NCBI RefSeq assembly: GCF_003260095.1
Contig: NZ_PTPX01000001.1
Location: 62,001 to 126,000 of the forward strand
Length of the DNA: 64,000 nucleotides
From: Glaesserella australis
GTDB lineage: Bacteria > Pseudomonadota > Gammaproteobacteria > Enterobacterales > Pasteurellaceae
Direction of reading: 5' to 3'
Below, one piece after another: positions 41,740 to 50,387 of the stretch. The notes below the pieces were generated by a model that worked only from the letters and a program-made list of their open reading frames with translations, had not been told where the DNA came from and searched no databases. Every line of letters begins with the position of its first letter. Positions within the stretch are counted from its first letter, which is position 1. A program made the translations under genes and the position numbers.

Positions 41740-42903
41740 ATGAAAGATGCAATAGTAATCGGCGGTGGAATGGTCGGAGCGGCGACAGCTTTGGGGCTGG
41801 CAAAGCTAGGGTTGAGCGTGGCGTTGATTGAGAAAAATCCGTTGCCGACCTTTGATGAGAAAGCACCTTATGATGTGCGAATTTCAGCGATCAGTGTCGC
41901 TTCAGTGGCGTTGCTTGAGCAGTTAGGGGCTTGGCAGAAGATTGAAGCGATGCGAGTTTGTGCTTATGACGGTTTGGAAACGTGGGAAATTGACGGTTTT
42001 AATACCGCTTTTCACGCACAAGATCTCGGTTTGGATAAGCTCGGCTATATGGTGGAAAATAATCTGATTCAAATCGGGCTGTGGCAGGCGTTGGCAGATT
42101 ATCCGAACTGTCAGCAAGCGGTCGGATTTGAGCAGATTTCTGCAAATCGTGATGAACAGGGCATTTGGACAGTTAAGGTCGATCAGCAGAGCTTTTCTGC
42201 TCCGCTATTGATTGCGTGTGACGGGGCAAATTCGTTGGTTCGCCGTTGGTCAGGGATCGGATTAACCAGTTGGCAATATCGCCAACACTGTTTATTGGCG
42301 GTGGTGAAAACCGAACTTCCGCAACAGAGTGTGACTTGGCAACAATTTTTTGAGAGCGGTCCGAGAGCTTTTTTACCGTTACTGGAAAATAATGGCTGTG
42401 TGGTGTGGTACGACTCGCCACAGCGGATCGCACAGTTGCAACAGATGAGTAAAGAGAAATTGAGCGATGAAATCAATCGCCATTTCCCAAGCCGTTTGGG
42501 TAAGGTCGAAGTGACCGCTCACGGCAGTTTTCCGCTGACTCGCCAACACGCTCAACACTATGTTCGTAACGGCATTGTGCTGGTGGGCGATTCGGCTCAT
42601 ACCATTAACCCACTGGCTGGGCAGGGGGTGAATTTGGGCTTTAAAGATGTCAAAGTGCTGTTGGACGTGATCGGTCAAGCGGTCGAAAAAGGGCAGAATG
42701 TTGCAGATGAAACGGTGCTGAAACGGTATGAACAGAAACGCAAACCTGATAATTTACTGATGCAAACGGGTATGGATCTGTTCTATAAAACCTTTAAAAC
42801 GGATTTATTGCCTGTAAAAGTGGCTCGCAATTTGGCGTTGGTGGTAGCAGAACGGGCAACGCCGTTGAAAAAACGAGCATTGAAGTATGCGTTGGGGCTG
42901 TAA
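41740..42903 (+). CDS. UbiH/UbiF/VisC-family FAD-dependent ubiquinone hydroxylase
   Basis: A 387-residue flavoprotein monooxygenase of ubiquinone biosynthesis. I use the ATG at 41740, with AAGGA at 41727-41731; the GTG directly before it is less likely. The FAD-binding Rossmann motif IGGGMVGAATALGLAKLG opens the protein. The DG motif is ACDGANSLVRRW, and the second FAD motif GDSAHTINPLAGQGVNLGFKD is diagnostic of the UbiH/UbiF group. Choosing among UbiF, UbiH and UbiI would need a tree; I leave the symbol blank. Divergent from comM; at least one near-match uptake signal lies inside the gene. Confidence 0.88.
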   Translation: MKDAIVIGGGMVGAATALGLAKLGLSVALIEKNPLPTFDEKAPYDVRISAISVASVALLEQLGAWQKIEAMRVCAYDGLETWEIDGFNTAFHAQDLGLDKLGYMVENNLIQIGLWQALADYPNCQQAVGFEQISANRDEQGIWTVKVDQQSFSAPLLIACDGANSLVRRWSGIGLTSWQYRQHCLLAVVKTELPQQSVTWQQFFESGPRAFLPLLENNGCVVWYDSPQRIAQLQQMSKEKLSDEINRHFPSRLGKVEVTAHGSFPLTRQHAQHYVRNGIVLVGDSAHTINPLAGQGVNLGFKDVKVLLDVIGQAVEKGQNVADETVLKRYEQKRKPDNLLMQTGMDLFYKTFKTDLLPVKVARNLALVVAERATPLKKRALKYALGL

Positions 42904-42933
42904 GAAAGGGCGGAATTCCGCCCTTCTTTACAA

Positions 42934-43473
42934 TTAAGCTTCTTTTTCGTGAGGCCCAAGCTCTTTGTTATGCCCTTCATCAAGGTGAACAAAATTGACC
43001 AACTCATCGGCGCTGACTTGGAATGCTTTGCCAAAGCCTTTTACAAATAGCCCTTGCTGTGGCTTAAAGCAGAATAGTTTGAAATCTTGCAGGGTAGCAA
43101 GCTCATCAACTAAAGCTCCGTGGCGTGCTTTTAATTTCTCAATACCGTCGTTCCACTCATCACTATGACGTTCAACGACACGAGCGGTGGCATCGAAGGT
43201 TAAGCGACGACGAGCAAAAATTTCACGGCTCTGACTTTCGTCTTCCAACAACATCAACGATACTTTTGGTACTTCTTGTAAGTTACGAGCGTGACGAGCA
43301 ATGGTTGAGATGAGCACTTGATATTCACCGTTATTGATGACAAACGGGGCATAGCTCACATTTGGTGTGCCATCTTTATCTACCGTGGCAAGCACCAATG
43401 TTTTCATTTTCTGTTTGAACTCTTGAATTTCAGGACCTAAACGGTTTTGTAAGACTTCTTGACGATTTGACAT
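42934..43473 (-). CDS. hugZ: HugZ/HutZ-family heme utilisation protein
   Basis: A 179-residue split-barrel flavin-binding-fold protein of the heme-degrading HutZ/HugZ type (NRLGPEIQEFKQKMKTLVLATVDKDGTPNVSYAPFVI; ISTIARHARNLQEVPKVSLMLLEDE; RRRLTFDATARVV). The family binds heme and contributes to iron release in the cytosol. The His of ARHARNL and the C-terminal His-containing tail (HLDEGHNKELGPHEKEA) are plausible heme ligands. It follows hutX after 13 bases on the same strand and lies next to a heme receptor, which strongly supports the role. Confidence 0.88.
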   Translation of the reverse strand: MSNRQEVLQNRLGPEIQEFKQKMKTLVLATVDKDGTPNVSYAPFVINNGEYQVLISTIARHARNLQEVPKVSLMLLEDESQSREIFARRRLTFDATARVVERHSDEWNDGIEKLKARHGALVDELATLQDFKLFCFKPQQGLFVKGFGKAFQVSADELVNFVHLDEGHNKELGPHEKEA

Positions 43474-43486
43474 TACTTACTCCTTA

Positions 43487-43981
43487 TTACTGAAATGTCT
43501 TAAATTTTTCGATTTGTTCTGGGAAAAGTTGGCGTTGATCATCTCTACCAAGATAGACTTTGAAGATCGTTTGTCCATTGTGAGCAATAAACGCAATGTT
43601 ATAGCTCTCTTTTCCTCTAAATGGCAGGCTAACAAAGGCAATTTGGGCGATGTTGTCGAGTTTAAGATGCCCGTGTAATGCCCCTTCTTCCTCTTTCATA
43701 TTTAAATTGTAATAACCACGAGCAAAGATACCGCTTGGGAAGCGATCTTTGATCTCAAAAATTGACCCCTCTTTTTCAATGATCGTGGTGAAAGTTCCCC
43801 ACTGGCTGATTGCTTTGAGAAGCTCCTCTGCTCGTTCTGCGGGGAACAAGCGGACAAATTCACTCGGTAAATTACAAAGGACGGTTCCTTCCGGTAAGTT
43901 TAATTGCTCTGCAATTTCAAGGGTAATGATGTTTGGGTTTTCAGCTAATAGCTGGGTAATTTGTTGTTGAAGTGTAGTCAT
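43487..43981 (-). CDS. hutX: HutX-family heme carrier
   Basis: A 164-residue cytosolic protein of the HutX/HuvX family, which binds heme and passes it to HutZ. Recognisable parts are the N-terminal QQQITQLLAENPNIITLEIAEQLNLPEGTVL, a helix-turn-helix-like start, and the conserved core WGTFTTIIEKEGSIFEIKDRFPSG...GYYNL. It is first of a two-gene unit with hugZ and divergent from the TonB-dependent receptor at 44187, sharing a 205-base control region where iron (Fur) regulation is expected, though I see only weak AT-rich candidates there. Confidence 0.87.
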   Translation of the reverse strand: MTTLQQQITQLLAENPNIITLEIAEQLNLPEGTVLCNLPSEFVRLFPAERAEELLKAISQWGTFTTIIEKEGSIFEIKDRFPSGIFARGYYNLNMKEEEGALHGHLKLDNIAQIAFVSLPFRGKESYNIAFIAHNGQTIFKVYLGRDDQRQLFPEQIEKFKTFQ

Positions 43982-44186
43982 AGGTTACTCATTCTATATT
44001 TTTATTATTTAAATTCTAAAATGGCACACGATGTAAATCAATATATTTTACAAATGAGATTTGTTTTTATTTGTATGGAAAAGTTATTTTCCTTTCGCTA
44101 TAATCTATTAATAAAATTAAAATAATTAGGGCATATTAATAATTCAGAAATGGCTGTGTCGTTGCCTAAGTAAGATAGAGGAAATT

Positions 44187-46445
44187 ATGAAAAATCTCAC
44201 AATGTTACCTTTAGCCAGTGTGATTAGCTTGATTTGTTGGAATATGGCGTATGCAGAACAAGCCACAGAATTGGATGAAATTCGGGTTGTTGCGAAGGAA
44301 GAGAGTAAAGCAACGGGAGAAATTAAAAAATCTCGCCGTGTTATTCAGGATGAATTAATTACGAATACCAAAGATTTAGTTCGCTATACAACAGATATAG
44401 GGGTTAGTGATAATGGTCGTCATAACAAAGGTTTTGCGATGCGAGGTGTTGAGGGAAACCGTGTTGGTATAAGCATTGATGGGGTTTCATTACCTGATTT
44501 TGAGGAAAACAGCCTATATGCGCGTTATGGTAACTTTAACAGTTCTCGTATTCAAATCGATCCTGAGTTAGTAACGGGCATTGATATTATGCGAGGTTCG
44601 GACTCGTTCAATCAAGGAAGTGGTTCGCTAGGTGGCGGGGTCAGTTATCGTACCGTGATAGCAGATGATATTATCCCTGAAAGTGACAAATTTGGCGTGT
44701 TATTACGTTCAGGATATGCGAGTAAGAACCGCGAATGGGTATATACAGCGGGTACTGCCTATAAGGATGACAAATGGGAAATCGTCGGGCTATATTCACA
44801 GCGTCGTGGGCATGAATTAAAAAGTTTAGGTAACGGGGCAGATACTTATGGGTCATCGCGGGGGATTCCAGATCCGTCTCACCACAAAAATCATAACTAT
44901 CTAGCTAAAATAGCCTATTTCTTAAACGAAAACCATCGTGTTAGCGTCTCCTATTCTGGGCAAAATCACGAAAATAATACGGAAGAAAAATCCTATACTT
45001 TTACGGCTAATTCTTGGCGTAATACCAAAGACATTACTGAGCGAGATAACCTGAATGTTGCTTATGAGTATTTTCCGACACAAAGCATATTAAGCTATTT
45101 GAAAGTAGATTATGATTGGCAAAAAACGACGACCGGTGCAGTGAATTTTAAAGGATCTCAATGGGGCGATTTGGACGATATTTACGATCGTAATATGAAA
45201 AATGATTTCCATCGTCTTAGTTTTCGGATAGATAGCACACCAATAGATACCGCATTCGGTTCTCATGTTTTATCATTGAAAACAGCTTATTCGGAAAAAT
45301 CGTTTAAAAATATCAATCGTGATGTTGTCGGTTTCGGAGAAAACTATCAAGCTGTGTACTCCTATATGATTCAAAAGCCGATTAAAACTCAGCAGGCTTA
45401 TTTGGCATTACAAGATAAAGTTATTTGGAATGATAAATGGTCTGGTGATTTCGGCGTACGCTATGATTTTACTAAAATGATCCCAAAACCATCGGATGTT
45501 TATTGCCAATTTTGTGGTCAGGTTTCTTCCAACAGCACGACTTTTCAAAGCCTAAGTGGTAATTTAGGCGTTACCTACCAATTTAATCCAACATGGAAAG
45601 GGAGCTATTACTTATCTAGTGGTTATCGTGTGCCATCTGCTTCAGAAATGTATTTCACTTTCTTGAATGCTTCGGGTAACTGGTTGGCAAATCCTAATTT
45701 AAAACCTGAGCAGAGTTTGAACCAAACAGTGGCATTACAAGCGGATAGTTCTGTTGGGAATTTTGCAATTCAGTTATATAGAACCAAATACCGTGACTTT
45801 TTATATGAAAGAGAGACTCTAGGTTGGCAGCTGAATCCTGAATGTGATTTCCGTTGCTCGTCACCTTACTATTCAACATTATTCCAACAAGCGGTTAATA
45901 TTGATAAAGCAAAAATCGAAGGTCTTGAAATTAAAGGTCAGTTGAATTTAAATGCGCTTTGGGATTTTGTTAAACCGGGTTGGAATGTCATGGGTAGCAT
46001 TGGTTATGCAAAAGGTAAACTTTATAATACGGATGAAAGTTTGCTTTCTATCCAACCAGTAAAAGTGATTCTTGGCGCAGGATATGATGATCCGCAGGAC
46101 CGTTGGAGTATTCAGGCCCGTTGGAGTTACTTGGGGGCGAAAAAAGCAAAAGATGCCCAGATTCTGACATATTATTACGATAGAAGTGGTGGTACAGAAA
46201 CCTATCCGTTTTTAAATGGCTCGGCAACATTGTTTGATCTATTCGGCTTTGTTAAAGTCGGGAAACAGGTCACATTGAGAGCCGGGGTTTATAATATTTT
46301 CAATCGTAAATACCATACTTGGGACGCATTACGTGGTATTAATTTACAAAGTACCACAAATACGGTTGATCGTGAAGGTAAAGGACTTGAACGATTTTAT
46401 GCTCCAGGACGAAATTTTGCATTCTCTGCAGAAATTAAGTTTTAA
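44187..46445 (+). CDS. TonB-dependent heme/haemoglobin receptor
   Basis: A 752-residue outer-membrane receptor. The signal peptide ends near MAYA (residue 23), the TonB box region is ELDEIRVVAKEE, the plug follows (KGFAMRGVEGNRVGISIDGV; GSGSLGGGVSYRT), and then a 22-strand barrel ending in Phe (FSAEIKF). In the barrel the FRAP-like region (SGYRVPSASEMYFTF) and the NPNL motif (NPNLKPEQSLNQ) are those of heme receptors such as HemR, HmbR and HpuB. A Cys pair in YCQFCG and another in NPECDFRCSS are probably extracellular disulphides. The neighbours hugZ and hutX, and two surface-lipoprotein candidates downstream, make heme or haemoglobin the likely ligand. A strong terminator follows. Confidence 0.9.
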   Translation: MKNLTMLPLASVISLICWNMAYAEQATELDEIRVVAKEESKATGEIKKSRRVIQDELITNTKDLVRYTTDIGVSDNGRHNKGFAMRGVEGNRVGISIDGVSLPDFEENSLYARYGNFNSSRIQIDPELVTGIDIMRGSDSFNQGSGSLGGGVSYRTVIADDIIPESDKFGVLLRSGYASKNREWVYTAGTAYKDDKWEIVGLYSQRRGHELKSLGNGADTYGSSRGIPDPSHHKNHNYLAKIAYFLNENHRVSVSYSGQNHENNTEEKSYTFTANSWRNTKDITERDNLNVAYEYFPTQSILSYLKVDYDWQKTTTGAVNFKGSQWGDLDDIYDRNMKNDFHRLSFRIDSTPIDTAFGSHVLSLKTAYSEKSFKNINRDVVGFGENYQAVYSYMIQKPIKTQQAYLALQDKVIWNDKWSGDFGVRYDFTKMIPKPSDVYCQFCGQVSSNSTTFQSLSGNLGVTYQFNPTWKGSYYLSSGYRVPSASEMYFTFLNASGNWLANPNLKPEQSLNQTVALQADSSVGNFAIQLYRTKYRDFLYERETLGWQLNPECDFRCSSPYYSTLFQQAVNIDKAKIEGLEIKGQLNLNALWDFVKPGWNVMGSIGYAKGKLYNTDESLLSIQPVKVILGAGYDDPQDRWSIQARWSYLGAKKAKDAQILTYYYDRSGGTETYPFLNGSATLFDLFGFVKVGKQVTLRAGVYNIFNRKYHTWDALRGINLQSTTNTVDREGKGLERFYAPGRNFAFSAEIKF

Positions 46446-46463
46446 TCATCAAGCTAGCTAATA

Positions 46464-46492
46464 AAAATCCCCTCTGATAGAGGGGATTTTTT
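46464..46492. terminator. Bidirectional terminator after the heme receptor
   Basis: AAATCCCCTC and its inverse GAGGGGATTT enclose a 4-5 base loop, with an A run before and a T run after. It serves the convergent genes at 44187-46445 and 46516-47466. Confidence 0.85.
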
Positions 46493-46515
46493 AATGGGAC
46501 AAAGCGACATATGTA

Positions 46516-47466
46516 TTATTGTGCGTCTCGTCTTTTATCTGTTGCACCGAAAACACCATGATAGCCAGCTTCTGTACCTTCTGTTCGATAAAATACGCCA
46601 GCAACTTGGTTTGCTTGGCTACCATAAAATGCTCCCTTACTATCTACGCCATTATGGCTACCGCTAAATGTATTTCCATCAATAACACTTGAAAAGGCGA
46701 CTTTTTCCGCTTTTGTTGCGCTATCTTTTAAAGAAACGCTAAGTTGTTTGTTAGTAAAATCTGCACTTACATCTGCGGTAAGCTGTTCGTAATTGCCATC
46801 TTTACCATATAGCGCATCGCCTTTTTTATAAACGAACTTACCGCTTTTTGGCATAGAATAAAGTGTAGCATAGCCGTTCTCAATATCACTGATAGAGCCA
46901 CTTATTGGTGTTTGTAGCCCTTGAACAAATAAGGTGTTTTGATTATTTAATGAAACCACACCAAAACGTACAAACTGATAATAACGGGTATCACGATAGT
47001 CAGTTGTTGCTTTATTTGTATAACCTTGAATATTACCTAATTTCGCAGTAGCTTCAGTTGATGTAATCGCTTTAAAGCCAGATTGATCGTCATCTGCACT
47101 AGTAGGTAGCAAAGGTATTTCGACTTTATTCAGCATCAGAACATTCAAATCTTCACCTAGATAACTAGTTAGATTTTGTCCTGAGATTTGTCCATTTGGG
47201 GTAATGGTAACTAGGGCTCCCACTAATTTGTCGCCATTTTTTCCTTGAAAAATAGGATCTTTGAGTGTTTTAGGCTCATTTTGTGGAGATGTTTCTGTAT
47301 TTTGGTTAACTGAAGTATTACTACCTGAGCTAGAAGTTGATTCTGTTTGAGGTTTTTCAGTGAAATAGGTCGGGGCTGATCCACCACCACCGCCACTGCT
47401 ACTAGAACAAGCGGTTAAAGCAAGTAGGCAAGAAATCGCTAGTAAAGTGAATTTGAAATGTTTCAT
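46516..47466 (-). CDS. Surface lipoprotein with TbpB/HpuA-type barrel domain
   Basis: A 316-residue lipoprotein (lipobox LTAC, Cys20) with a Ser/Gly-rich and Thr/Asn-rich flexible stalk (SSSSGGGGGS; residues 20-65), then a beta-rich handle and a C-terminal eight-stranded barrel. The barrel ends with the family signature GAFYGSQANQVAGVFYRTEG followed by HGVFGATDK. Proteins of this fold (TbpB, HpuA and other Slam-exported lipoproteins) capture host iron or heme carriers for a partner TonB receptor. It is convergent with the heme receptor and divergent from a second lipoprotein of the same fold. The ligand is inference from context. Confidence 0.8.
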   Translation of the reverse strand: MKHFKFTLLAISCLLALTACSSSSGGGGGSAPTYFTEKPQTESTSSSGSNTSVNQNTETSPQNEPKTLKDPIFQGKNGDKLVGALVTITPNGQISGQNLTSYLGEDLNVLMLNKVEIPLLPTSADDDQSGFKAITSTEATAKLGNIQGYTNKATTDYRDTRYYQFVRFGVVSLNNQNTLFVQGLQTPISGSISDIENGYATLYSMPKSGKFVYKKGDALYGKDGNYEQLTADVSADFTNKQLSVSLKDSATKAEKVAFSSVIDGNTFSGSHNGVDSKGAFYGSQANQVAGVFYRTEGTEAGYHGVFGATDKRRDAQ

Positions 47467-47526
47467 TGTATATTCCTCTCTTTATGAGCTATAGGATAGA
47501 TATTATCAGCTAAACTATTATTCATC

Positions 47527-47545
47527 AAATAATAATTATTATCAA
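47527..47545. promoter_or_regulatory. Candidate Fur box between two lipoprotein genes
   Basis: An AT-rich palindrome centred on ATAATAATTATTAT, followed by CAATAAT, resembles the Fur consensus of ATAAT-type half sites. It lies in the 156-base region between divergent lipoprotein genes and could repress both when iron is plentiful. Confidence 0.45.
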
Positions 47546-47622
47546 TAATGTTGAGATTGTTATTTTTTATTGATAAACTTCGTGCTAAAGAACTCTCATT
47601 CTTAAACTAAGGAGATTTTTCA

Positions 47623-48963
47623 ATGAAAAAGATAACACTATCTTTAATTACAGTTGCTTGTGCATTGGCTTTAACAGCATGTTCAAATGGTAGTAAATCA
47701 GGTGTAGATTCTTATTTGAATAGTAAAGCGAGTGAAGAACTAAAAGAAGCCCATAAAAAAGCAGAAGATGCTCAAAAAGCACAGCAGGCTGCAGAAAATA
47801 AAGCAAAAGAAACTGAAGCAGCTAAGCTCGCAGCAGAGCAAAAAGTAGCAACATTACAAGCAGAAAAGGAAGCGGCTGAACAAAGTTCAACAACGTCAAA
47901 AGCAAAGCTTGACGAACTTCAAAAACAATTAGAAGAAGCCCTTAAAGCTCAAGAGATTGCAGAAAAAAATGCAGAAGAAGCTAAAAAAGCATTAGAAGCT
48001 AAGATCTCAGCAGAAAAACTCGCAGATATAAAACGAGTTGAAAATAATACATCAGAACTTAAAAAAGGGTTTGAAAACCAAGCGACGGAAGAAGTTTCTA
48101 GGACTGAAATAGATGCCTGGTCAGGTCTGTCTATCACAAGAAAAAGCAACTTTAGTTATGTCAATGGGAAAGTCCTTGCAATTGAAGGACAAACACTTGT
48201 TGATAAACCTATTATCAAAGAGCATAAAGATTTAAACCAACTTATTGTTGATGGCAAAACAATTACGCTCTTCTCAAAAGAAGAGATAACTAATCGTCGA
48301 GATCAAGATACACCTTCTGAACAGCATAATATTAAATCATTAACGAACAGCGATCTTGCCGAAGGTACAAATAGCACAGTGACAGGAAAAGTTGGAAGTT
48401 TACCAAAGGGACGTTTTGGTAGTACTTTTGAGCAAATGCGTTATGGGTATGTTACTGTGGATGGAAAAACAAGTCTATTTGTTCAAGGACATTTAACGCC
48501 AGAAAGTGGTTCAGAAAATTCTCGCTATTCTCACTACTACTATGGTACAGAGCGAGGCACTGAAGGTACAACACTACGTAAGTTACCAAGTACAGGTGTG
48601 TTTGAATATGTTGGCTCTGCGTTCTATGGAAAAGATGGCACATACGAACAACTGAGTTCAAAAGCCATTGCAGATTTTGCGAATAAGAAAGTGAAAGTGA
48701 CGCTTTCTGATGCGACGAGTGAAAAAGCAGTCTTTGGTGGAAATATCAGTGGTAATACTTTTGCGGGTACTTACAACGATATTACGACAAAAGGGGCATT
48801 TTATGGTAGCGAAGCCCAAGATATTGGTGGTATGTTCTACCGCACTGCTGGCAGTGATAAAGATGTTCATGGTGTCTTTGGTGCAACAAAAGAAGGTTGT
48901 ACTTGGAGAGGTTGCCCTGAACTAGATGCAAATACATTAAATGATTTTACGGCTACAGAGTAA
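47623..48963 (+). CDS. Surface lipoprotein with coiled-coil stalk and TbpB/HpuA-type barrel
   Basis: A 446-residue lipoprotein (MKKITLSLITVACALALTAC, Cys20). Residues about 35-150 are a long Ala/Glu/Lys coiled coil (KKAEDAQKAQQAAENKAKE and similar heptads), an unusual stalk. The C-terminal half matches the neighbour at 46516-47466: VDGKTSLFVQG, GKDGTYEQLSSK, GAFYGSEAQDIGGMFYRTAG and HGVFGATKE. Two cysteines near the end (GCTWRGC) may close a small loop. The coiled coil could hold the barrel far from the membrane or cause trimerisation. Start ATG follows AGGAG. A heme or haemoglobin-related role is inferred from its neighbours. Confidence 0.8.
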   Translation: MKKITLSLITVACALALTACSNGSKSGVDSYLNSKASEELKEAHKKAEDAQKAQQAAENKAKETEAAKLAAEQKVATLQAEKEAAEQSSTTSKAKLDELQKQLEEALKAQEIAEKNAEEAKKALEAKISAEKLADIKRVENNTSELKKGFENQATEEVSRTEIDAWSGLSITRKSNFSYVNGKVLAIEGQTLVDKPIIKEHKDLNQLIVDGKTITLFSKEEITNRRDQDTPSEQHNIKSLTNSDLAEGTNSTVTGKVGSLPKGRFGSTFEQMRYGYVTVDGKTSLFVQGHLTPESGSENSRYSHYYYGTERGTEGTTLRKLPSTGVFEYVGSAFYGKDGTYEQLSSKAIADFANKKVKVTLSDATSEKAVFGGNISGNTFAGTYNDITTKGAFYGSEAQDIGGMFYRTAGSDKDVHGVFGATKEGCTWRGCPELDANTLNDFTATE

Positions 48964-48984
48964 TTTGCTATAAGAGTTAATGAT

Positions 48985-49036
48985 AGCGGTGAGATTTAGT
49001 GAAATTTTTACCAACTTTCGCTACAATCTCACCGCT
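48985..49036 (+). terminator. Terminator between the lipoprotein gene and miaA
   Basis: AGCGGTGAGATT (48985-48996) and AATCTCACCGCT (49025-49036) form a 12-base perfect inverted repeat, followed by TTGTTATTTTAT. The right arm contains an uptake signal. Confidence 0.7.
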
Positions 49037-49059
49037 TGTTATTTTATAGAACGAATATA

Positions 49060-50004
49060 ATGCAAAAACCACTCGCAATTTTTTTAATGGGTCCTACCGC
49101 TTCGGGCAAGACCGATCTTGCTATTTCCCTACGCCAACAGCTTCCTGTGGAAGTGCTTAGTGTTGATTCTGCCTTGATTTACAAAGGTATGGACATCGGC
49201 ACCGCTAAGCCAAGCAAGGAGGAACTTGAGCTAGCTCCGCACCGTTTGATTGATATTCTTGACCCAGCGGAAAGTTATTCTGTAATGAATTTCCGTGAAG
49301 ATGCCCTGCGTGAAATGGCGGAAATTACCGCTCAAGGCAAAATTCCGCTGTTGGTTGGTGGCACAATGCTTTACTACAAAAGTTTACTTGATGGCTTGTC
49401 GCCGTTGCCGTCTGCGGATCCTACTGTGCGTGCAGAAATTGAAGCGAAAGCGGAGCAGATCGGTTGGAATGGCTTACATCAAGAACTGAGCCAAATCGAT
49501 CCGATTTCAGCCGAGCGGATCAACCCAAACGACAGCCAGCGGATCAACCGAGCCTTAGAAGTGTTCTATATATCGGGAAAAACAATGACGGAACTCACCG
49601 CTCAACAGGGCGAGGCGATCCCTTACGATATTCTGCAATTTGCGATAGCACCGCAAGATCGAACGGTGTTGCACCAACGGATCGAGCAACGTTTCCACAA
49701 GATGATCGATCTCGGCTTTGAGCAAGAAGTGCGAACGCTGTATGAAAGGGGCGATCTCAACGCCGATTTACCTTCTATTCGCTGTGTCGGTTATAGGCAA
49801 ATGTGGGAATACTTAGCAGGCGAAGTTTCCCTTGATGAAGCGATATACAAAGGTATCTGTGCTACTCGTCAGTTGGCTAAGAGACAGATTACCTGGTTGA
49901 GAGGTTGGACAAGTGAAGTAGAATGGCTTGATAGTTTAGAACCGAAGAGATCTTATACAAAAATGATCGAAAAAGTACAGCAAAACTACAAAAAACTGTG
50001 GTAA
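49060..50004 (+). CDS. miaA: tRNA dimethylallyltransferase MiaA
   Basis: Adds the dimethylallyl group to A37 of tRNAs that read UNN codons. I choose ATG at 49060 ([19 protein letters not shown]); a TTG 24 bases upstream lies in the preceding terminator arm and is unlikely. The P-loop GPTASGKT (residues 10-17) is followed by [30 protein letters not shown], the [15 protein letters not shown] region and [12 protein letters not shown], all standard for MiaA. The length is 314 residues. Order miaA-hfq-hflX is as in E. coli. Confidence 0.96.
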   Translation: MQKPLAIFLMGPTASGKTDLAISLRQQLPVEVLSVDSALIYKGMDIGTAKPSKEELELAPHRLIDILDPAESYSVMNFREDALREMAEITAQGKIPLLVGGTMLYYKSLLDGLSPLPSADPTVRAEIEAKAEQIGWNGLHQELSQIDPISAERINPNDSQRINRALEVFYISGKTMTELTAQQGEAIPYDILQFAIAPQDRTVLHQRIEQRFHKMIDLGFEQEVRTLYERGDLNADLPSIRCVGYRQMWEYLAGEVSLDEAIYKGICATRQLAKRQITWLRGWTSEVEWLDSLEPKRSYTKMIEKVQQNYKKLW

Positions 50005-50058
50005 TATCGCTACGCCTTTGGCAAAGCATTAAACTACTATAATTAGAAGGAACATAAA

Positions 50059-50337
50059 ATGGCAAAAGGTCAATCTTTACAAGATCCATACTTAAATGCA
50101 CTTCGCCGTGAACGGATTCCCGTTTCCATTTATCTCGTGAATGGTATTAAGTTACAAGGTCAAATTGAATCTTTCGATCAATTTGTAATTTTATTAAAAA
50201 ATACGGTGAGCCAAATGGTTTACAAGCATGCCATTTCAACAGTTGTGCCTGCTCGTGCAATTTCTCACAATAATAATTCTAACCACTCTCATCAGGCTAC
50301 ACAGCAGCTTGCAGATGTGGTAGAAAAAGCGGAATAA
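50059..50337 (+). CDS. hfq: RNA chaperone Hfq
   Basis: Hexameric Sm-like protein that pairs small RNAs with messengers. The 92-residue protein carries Sm1 ([39 protein letters not shown]) and Sm2 ([15 protein letters not shown]), including the RNA-contacting Gln8, Phe42 and the YKHA motif. The C-terminal tail is short and rich in Asn, His and Gln. A good AGAAGGAA precedes the ATG. The 54-base gap after miaA and 50-base gap before hflX are compatible with one operon. Confidence 0.97.
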   Translation: MAKGQSLQDPYLNALRRERIPVSIYLVNGIKLQGQIESFDQFVILLKNTVSQMVYKHAISTVVPARAISHNNNSNHSHQATQQLADVVEKAE

Positions 50338-50387
50338 CTTTTATTACGACCTTAGATCTTTTTAATGAACCAAACGCAGAGCAATCT

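Noticed and set aside
43982-44186. Fur box between hutX and the heme receptor
   Set aside because: The region is AT-rich but I could not find a palindrome clearly better than background, so I did not list it.
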